5,558 nt of DNA from Holophagaceae bacterium. GTDB taxonomy: Bacteria; Acidobacteriota; Holophagae; Holophagales; Holophagaceae. A model generated the notes under the pieces. That model was not told where the DNA came from, did not search any database, and was given only the letters and a program-made list of their open reading frames with translations. Shown piece after piece: positions 1 through 5,558 of this stretch. The stretch lies in the NCBI GenBank assembly GCA_003538615.1, contig DPRT01000122.1, forward strand, positions 3,015 through 8,572, written 5' to 3'. The first letter of the stretch is position 1; every line of letters starts with the position of its first letter. The translations under genes and the position numbers were made by a program.

Positions 1-992
<992 letters not shown>

Positions 993-994
993 GG

Positions 995-2221
<1,227 letters not shown>

Positions 2222-2324
2222 GGGGGGTCCGGTCAGACCGATGGGCGGGCTTTGCCCGACCAGAAGGTGGGGGTCCGGGGGGACATCGTGAGCGAATCGA
2301 ACAGGCGGTCCCCCCGGATCATGG
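2222..2324 (-). other. Structured spacer between adaptor and permease genes (three dyads)
   Basis: This 103-bp spacer holds three inverted repeats. One is a perfect 11-bp pair, TCCGGGGGGAC at 2274-2284 and GTCCCCCCGGA at 2308-2318, separated by 23 bases. The second is CGGGC-TTT-GCCCG at 2246-2258. The third is CGGTC-A-GACCG at 2230-2240. A 10-base direct repeat GGGGGTCCGG occurs at 2223-2232 and 2269-2278. No hairpin is followed by a T-run on the transcribed strand, so none is a standard intrinsic terminator. The large stem begins seven bases after the adaptor stop codon, so it may protect the upstream mRNA or reduce expression of the permeases relative to the adaptor. The block could also be a copy of a dispersed extragenic palindromic repeat. 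The structures are plain in the sequence; the function is inference. Confidence 0.55.
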
Positions 2325-3551
2325 TTAGCTCTTGGCCTCGTCCTTGTCCTTCTTCTTGGCCTTCTCCACCCGCACGGCCTCGCCGCCCTTGAGGTCGCGC
2401 AGCGCCCGGTTGGGGCCGGTGATGAGCGTTTCGCCGCCCTTCAGGCCGGAGAGGACTTCCACGGAAAGGTCGCCCATGAGGCCGGTCTTCACGGGGGCGA
2501 ATTTGGCCTTGCCACCCTCCTGCAGGAACACGCCTTCTTCCTCCCGCGGCGCGCCGGGCTTGTGGGTCTCGCCGGGCTTGAGCTTGATCTCGCGCATCAC
2601 CAGGGCCTGGAAGGGGATGGCAAGCACCTGGTCGCGGCTGCCGGTGTAGATGTCGGCCTGGGCCGAAAGGCCGGGCTTGATGGTGAGGGGTGGATTCTTG
2701 ATCCAGACCTTCACCTTGAACTTGGTGGCCTCGTTGATGCTGGTCTTGAGGATGGGGCTGCCGCCCACTTCCGTGACCTGGCCCTGGAACGTTTGGTTGG
2801 GGTAGGCGTCGATGCGCACCTGGGCCTCCTGGCCCAGCTTCACGCTGGGGATGGAGGCTTCGTCCACCTCCATCTCCGCCTCGACCTTGCTCATGTCAGA
2901 GATGGTCAGGAGGATGGTGCCGGCCTGGTTCTGCACGCCGATGACGGCGGTCTCGCCCAGCTCGATGCGCCGGGCCGTCACCACGCCGTCCATGGGCGCC
3001 TTGATGGTGGATTTCGCCAGGTAGATGGTGGCGTCCCGGAGGCCCGCCTTGCTCTGCTCGTAGCGGCGCTGGGAGGCCAGGGCGGCGGCTTCGGTGGTGG
3101 TCAGGGTGGTGCGGAGCTGCTCGAAATCGGCTTGGGAGATGATGCCGGCCTTGCGGTTGGCTTCGGCCCGCGCGAAGTCGCTGCGGGCCTGCTGGAGGCG
3201 GGCCCTGGCGGATTCCCAGTCCTTGGCCGAGGCCTCGGAGGCGGCGGCCTGGGCATCTGCGGTGGCCCGGGACCGGGCCGGATCGATTTCCATGAGGAAG
3301 GCGCCGGCCTTCACCACGTCGCCTTCCTTGACGGCCAGACGCGTGACCTGGCCCATGACGTTGGCTGAGATGTCCACCTTCTTCACGGCCTGCACCTTGC
3401 CATTGGCGCTCACCTTGGCCTGGAGGTTCTCCCGTCCCACCGTGGCCACCTGCACGGCCAGCCCCTTGTCCTTCATGCCGGCGACGCTGAGGCCGCCGAT
3501 CAGGACGACCGCCAGACCTCCACCGAGGATCCACAGCTGCTTCCGCTTCAT
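2325..3551 (-). CDS. Periplasmic adaptor (membrane fusion) protein of an ABC exporter, MacA/HlyD type
   Basis: This adaptor (408 aa from the chosen ATG) would link the inner-membrane ABC permeases to an outer-membrane channel. MKRKQ followed by a hydrophobic stretch (about 6-25) anchors it in the inner membrane; there is no lipobox cysteine. The first lipoyl half (about 41-92) contains VSANGKVQAVKKVDISANVMGQV and KEGDVVKAGAFLMEIDP. An alanine-, arginine- and glutamine-rich alpha-hairpin coiled coil spans about 93-178. The second lipoyl half follows with STIKAPMDGVV and the start of a beta-barrel (about 181-305), then a membrane-proximal domain (about 306-395) and a lysine/aspartate-rich tail KKKDKDEAKS. 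A proline-rich, charged insert (about 322-341, KLKPGETHKPGAPREEEG) interrupts the membrane-proximal domain. I chose the ATG at 3551 over an upstream in-frame ATG at 3587 because GGGAGG lies eight bases before it and MKRKQ begins a normal anchor. It is the first gene of the leftward unit. An RND adaptor is the alternative, but the permease neighbours favour ABC. Confidence 0.9.
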   Translation of the reverse strand: MKRKQLWILGGGLAVVLIGGLSVAGMKDKGLAVQVATVGRENLQAKVSANGKVQAVKKVDISANVMGQVTRLAVKEGDVVKAGAFLMEIDPARSRATADAQAAASEASAKDWESARARLQQARSDFARAEANRKAGIISQADFEQLRTTLTTTEAAALASQRRYEQSKAGLRDATIYLAKSTIKAPMDGVVTARRIELGETAVIGVQNQAGTILLTISDMSKVEAEMEVDEASIPSVKLGQEAQVRIDAYPNQTFQGQVTEVGGSPILKTSINEATKFKVKVWIKNPPLTIKPGLSAQADIYTGSRDQVLAIPFQALVMREIKLKPGETHKPGAPREEEGVFLQEGGKAKFAPVKTGLMGDLSVEVLSGLKGGETLITGPNRALRDLKGGEAVRVEKAKKKDKDEAKS

Positions 3552-3559
3552 GTCAAAGG

Positions 3560-3565
3560 CCTCCC
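3560..3565 (-). promoter_or_regulatory. Ribosome binding site of the adaptor gene, overlapped by a palindrome
   Basis: On the minus strand GGGAGG sits eight bases before the ATG at 3551 and decides that start. Its first three G bases are also the end of the perfect 10-bp palindrome CCCGATCGGG (3563-3572). The palindrome could fold in RNA or bind a dimeric protein and so limit translation or transcription; that part is inference. Confidence 0.65.
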
Positions 3566-3649
3566 GATCGGGCTGAACGCATCTCAATCTTCGCTGGAAT
3601 GCCTCAAGGGTTTAGTGTCTCAATAGATAGTAAATAAAAATCATTTCCA

Positions 3650-3678
3650 TTGACGAAGGTGTCCAATTAAAAAATAAT
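3650..3678 (+). promoter_or_regulatory. Sigma70-type promoter of the TonB receptor
   Basis: TTGACG (3650-3655) matches the -35 consensus at five of six bases. It is followed after exactly 17 bases by AATAAT (3673-3678), which matches the -10 consensus at five of six. Transcription would start at about 3684-3687, leaving a leader of only about 10-13 bases that begins at the ribosome binding site. The fit is from inspection, not from mapped transcript ends. Confidence 0.6.
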
Positions 3679-3685
3679 TTCATCT

Positions 3686-3690
3686 GGAGG
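3686..3690 (+). promoter_or_regulatory. Ribosome binding site setting the GTG start of the receptor
   Basis: GGAGG ends six bases before the GTG at 3697, the spacer being six C. This strong match, with a signal peptide starting immediately afterwards, makes GTG at 3697 the best start. The next in-frame ATG at 3724 has no comparable site and would lose the arginine-containing n-region of the signal peptide. Confidence 0.75.
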
Positions 3691-3696
3691 CCCCCC

Positions 3697-5558
3697 GTGA
3701 TCCATCCCGCCGCTCGCTTTCCCATGCTGGCCTTGCTGATGGCGGGATCCACCCTGGCCATGGCCGCGGGCAGCGGCACGCTCCAGGGCCGGGTGGCGGA
3801 CGACCAGGGCCGGGCCGTGGCCGGAGCCACCCTGAGCCTGTCCAACCCCGTGTCCGGCTACCGCCAGCGGGTGCGCAGCGATGCCAAGGGCGCCTTCCTC
3901 TTCCAGAATGTGCCCTTCAACGTCTACCACCTGGATACCGATGCGCCGGGCCTGGAGCCCAGTCACCTGGACGTGGATGTCCACAGCCAGCTGCCCCTCC
4001 AGGTGGCCGTGGCCCTCAGGCCCGAAGGCGCCGTGGTGGTGGTGGAGGAGAAGCTCCAACTGGTGGAGGACCACCCCAGCACGCACATCGACATCGACAA
4101 GACCACCATCGAGCGCACCCCGGCGGCGGTGCAGAGCCGGGCCATGGAGAGCATCCTCCTCACCACGCCCGGATTCATCGCCGACGAGAACGGCCGCTTC
4201 CACTTCCGGGGCAGCCACGGGCAGATGACCTACGTGGTGGACGGCATCCCGGTCTCGGACCAGATGCACGCCACCTTCAGCAACAGCATGGACCCCTCCC
4301 AGGTGGAGAGCATGGAGGTCATCACCGGAGGCATCTCCGCGGAGTACGGCGGCAAACCCGTGGTGGTGGTGAACCTCACCACCAAGTCCGGCCTGGGCAC
4401 GCCGGATGGCTTCGCGGGCGAAATCTCCTTCGGGGCCTCCCGGTTCCGCACGGCGGAGGGGGGCCTCTCCCTTCGTGGCGGGAAGGAATCCTTCGGCTGG
4501 TTCGTGAGCGCCGCCGCCAGTGAAAGCGACCGCTTCCTGGATCCGGTGAACTTCGAGAACCTGCACAACCACGGGAAGACGGGGCGTGTCTTCTCCCGCT
4601 TCGACTGGATCCTGGGCAGCCGGGACACCCTGCGCTTCTCTGTGTCCGGTGGGCGGACCGAGCGCGACGTGGCCAACCTGGCCTCCCAGGAGGCCCAGGG
4701 CCAGGACCAGCGGGCCGCCACCTCCGACGCGAACCTGAGCCTGGCCTGGACCCACTTCGTCAGCGACCACCAGAGCTTCGACGTGGCGCTCTTCTACCGG
4801 GGCTCCCGGGCGGAACTGAGGCCCAGCGAGGAGCTGGCGGACGGCTTTTCGGGTGCCGGGGCCCGGGACTTCCCCTACTGGGTGAAGCAGGACCGCACCC
4901 TCGACAACCTGGGCCTTCAGGCCTCCTTCACCCAGCGCTGGGGCAACGAGAACCTGCTGAAGGCCGGCATCCAGCGCATCGCCTTCCCCATCCATGAGGC
5001 CTTCCGGTTCGCCATCACCGACGATGCCCTGGTGGCGGGCCCGGGGGATCCCCTCTACCCGTACACTCCCGCGGGCGGCGGCCAGGTCTTCCGCTTCGAT
5101 GCCCGCATCCGGCCCACCCTCACCTCGGCCTTTGTCCAGAACGACCTCCACCTGGGCGCCTTCTTCCTGGCCCTGGGCCTGCGCCACGACACCTACAAGG
5201 TGGAGGACGTCTCCGACAGCCTGCTCCAGCCGCGGCTGGGCCTGAGCTACCGCCTCGGCGCCACGGGCACGGTGTTCAGGGCCTCGTACGACCGGCTGAT
5301 GATCCTCCGGGAGCACGAGAACCTGGCCCTTTCGCTATCCCAGCAGGCCTGGGATCTGGGGCCCTACGCGGGCACGCCGCGCCAGCCCCTGCGGCCCGAG
5401 CGCCAGCATTCCTACAGCTACGGTGTGGAGCAGCAACTGGGCAAGGCGGGGCGGCTCATGGTCGAGTACTGGGAGAAGCGCAGCCGCAACGCGGGCGACA
5501 ACGCCCAGTTCCTGAACACCGGCGTGCTGTTTCCCGTGGGGGCGGACAAGGGACTGTT
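3697..5558 (+). CDS. TonB-dependent outer-membrane receptor with carboxypeptidase-regulatory-like N-terminal domain (3' end cut by window edge)
   Basis: This outer-membrane receptor would import a ligand using TonB/ExbBD energy. The 620 visible codons are open to the right edge; family members are usually about 750-1000 residues, so part of the barrel is missing. A signal peptide covers about 1-23 (LALLMAGSTLAMA, probable cut after AMA). A carboxypeptidase-regulatory-like beta-sandwich follows (about 27-108; GTLQGRVADDQGRAVAGATL, GAFLFQNVP). The string GAVVVVEE (111-118) is in the place of, and resembles, a TonB box. The plug (about 119-235) shows FRGSHGQMTYVVDGIPV (170-186), VESMEVITGGISAEYGG and KSG. 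Barrel strands follow, with SAFVQNDL (477-484), LGLRHDTY (493-500) and QPRLGLSYRL (511-520). Where many relatives read PGGVVNVVTKSG, this plug has PVVVVNLTTKSG (221-232). It starts with GTG and diverges from the exporter unit. The substrate is not predictable; there is no SusD-like partner in view. Confidence 0.92.
   Translation, partial: MIHPAARFPMLALLMAGSTLAMAAGSGTLQGRVADDQGRAVAGATLSLSNPVSGYRQRVRSDAKGAFLFQNVPFNVYHLDTDAPGLEPSHLDVDVHSQLPLQVAVALRPEGAVVVVEEKLQLVEDHPSTHIDIDKTTIERTPAAVQSRAMESILLTTPGFIADENGRFHFRGSHGQMTYVVDGIPVSDQMHATFSNSMDPSQVESMEVITGGISAEYGGKPVVVVNLTTKSGLGTPDGFAGEISFGASRFRTAEGGLSLRGGKESFGWFVSAAASESDRFLDPVNFENLHNHGKTGRVFSRFDWILGSRDTLRFSVSGGRTERDVANLASQEAQGQDQRAATSDANLSLAWTHFVSDHQSFDVALFYRGSRAELRPSEELADGFSGAGARDFPYWVKQDRTLDNLGLQASFTQRWGNENLLKAGIQRIAFPIHEAFRFAITDDALVAGPGDPLYPYTPAGGGQVFRFDARIRPTLTSAFVQNDLHLGAFFLALGLRHDTYKVEDVSDSLLQPRLGLSYRLGATGTVFRASYDRLMILREHENLALSLSQQAWDLGPYAGTPRQPLRPERQHSYSYGVEQQLGKAGRLMVEYWEKRSRNAGDNAQFLNTGVLFPVGADKGL

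Larger units (their letters stand above)
3552..3696. promoter_or_regulatory. Divergent promoter region between exporter unit and TonB receptor
   Basis: This 145-bp region separates the two diverging genes. The half near the receptor (about 3621-3684) is strikingly AT-rich against GC-rich surroundings, as expected for promoter DNA. It contains a good plus-strand promoter (3650-3678). On the minus strand TACTAT (complement of 3627-3632) is a weak candidate -10 for the adaptor, without a convincing -35. A 19-bp stretch at 3630-3648 matches the classical Fur-box consensus at 13 of 19 positions. A dyad AATTA-AAAAA-TAATT (3665-3679) covers the receptor -10. No regulator gene is in view. Confidence 0.7.

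Noticed and set aside
2246..2258. The CGGGC-TTT-GCCCG hairpin as an intrinsic terminator
   Set aside because: The stem is only five base pairs and no T-run follows on the transcribed minus strand; it lies before two permease genes that need to be transcribed.
2562..3368. A 268-codon plus-strand frame opposite the adaptor
   Set aside because: It is a shadow of the adaptor gene; the product is repetitive Gly/Leu/Asp/His sequence with no domain.
3552..3587. A 12-residue N-terminal extension of the adaptor from an ATG at 3587
   Set aside because: The extension (MRCVQPDREAFD) precedes an ideal ribosome site and a normal KRKQ membrane anchor at 3551, and the upstream ATG has no comparable ribosome site.
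3612..3845. A 77-codon minus-strand frame across the divergent region and the receptor start
   Set aside because: It overlaps the receptor signal peptide and regulatory-like domain on the opposite strand, and most of it is the complement of those codons. No motif is seen.
3667..5316. A 549-codon open frame on the minus strand opposite the TonB receptor gene
   Set aside because: It lies antisense to a receptor with clear signal peptide, plug and barrel motifs. Its product is rich in Gly, Val, His, Glu and Ala with no recognisable domain, typical of the complement of a GC-rich gene. It has no supported start.

Overview
The window is GC-rich, gene-dense DNA from a Gram-negative (diderm) bacterium. 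It encodes a TonB-dependent outer-membrane receptor and a periplasmic adaptor, both of which need an outer membrane. The receptor has a carboxypeptidase-regulatory-like N-terminal domain, a plug and a long barrel, and it lies beside FtsX/MacB-type permeases. This style is common in Acidobacteriota, and a Holophaga/Geothrix-like organism is my best guess. That guess rests on protein style and composition, not on any marker gene.

Layout. Two transcription units diverge from a short AT-rich region at about 3552-3696. Leftward (minus strand) the order is a membrane-anchored periplasmic adaptor (3551-2325), a 103-bp spacer full of dyad symmetries (2324-2222), a complete MacB/FtsX-type permease (2221-995), and a second, paralogous permease that starts two bases later (992) and runs off the left edge. 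Rightward (plus strand) a single TonB-dependent receptor gene begins at a GTG (3697) and runs off the right edge after 620 codons.

How the genes fit together. The adaptor and permeases look like parts of a tripartite ABC export machine of the MacAB/LolCDE-like class. The permeases would sit in the inner membrane and couple ATP hydrolysis to periplasmic movements, and the adaptor would bridge towards an outer-membrane channel. Neither permease carries an ATPase domain, and no separate ATPase or TolC-like channel is visible. The ATPase is therefore expected beyond the left edge or elsewhere. The receptor would import a ligand through the outer membrane using TonB energy. The substrate of either system cannot be read from the sequence.

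No RNA genes, mobile elements, CRISPR arrays or origins were seen. The non-coding interest lies in the divergent promoter region, which has a near-consensus promoter for the receptor, a weak Fur-box-like match and a palindrome overlapping the adaptor ribosome binding site, and in the structured spacer between adaptor and permease. I see no clear evidence of a wholly new system. The most useful leads are the ATPase-less tandem permease pair and the structured spacer.
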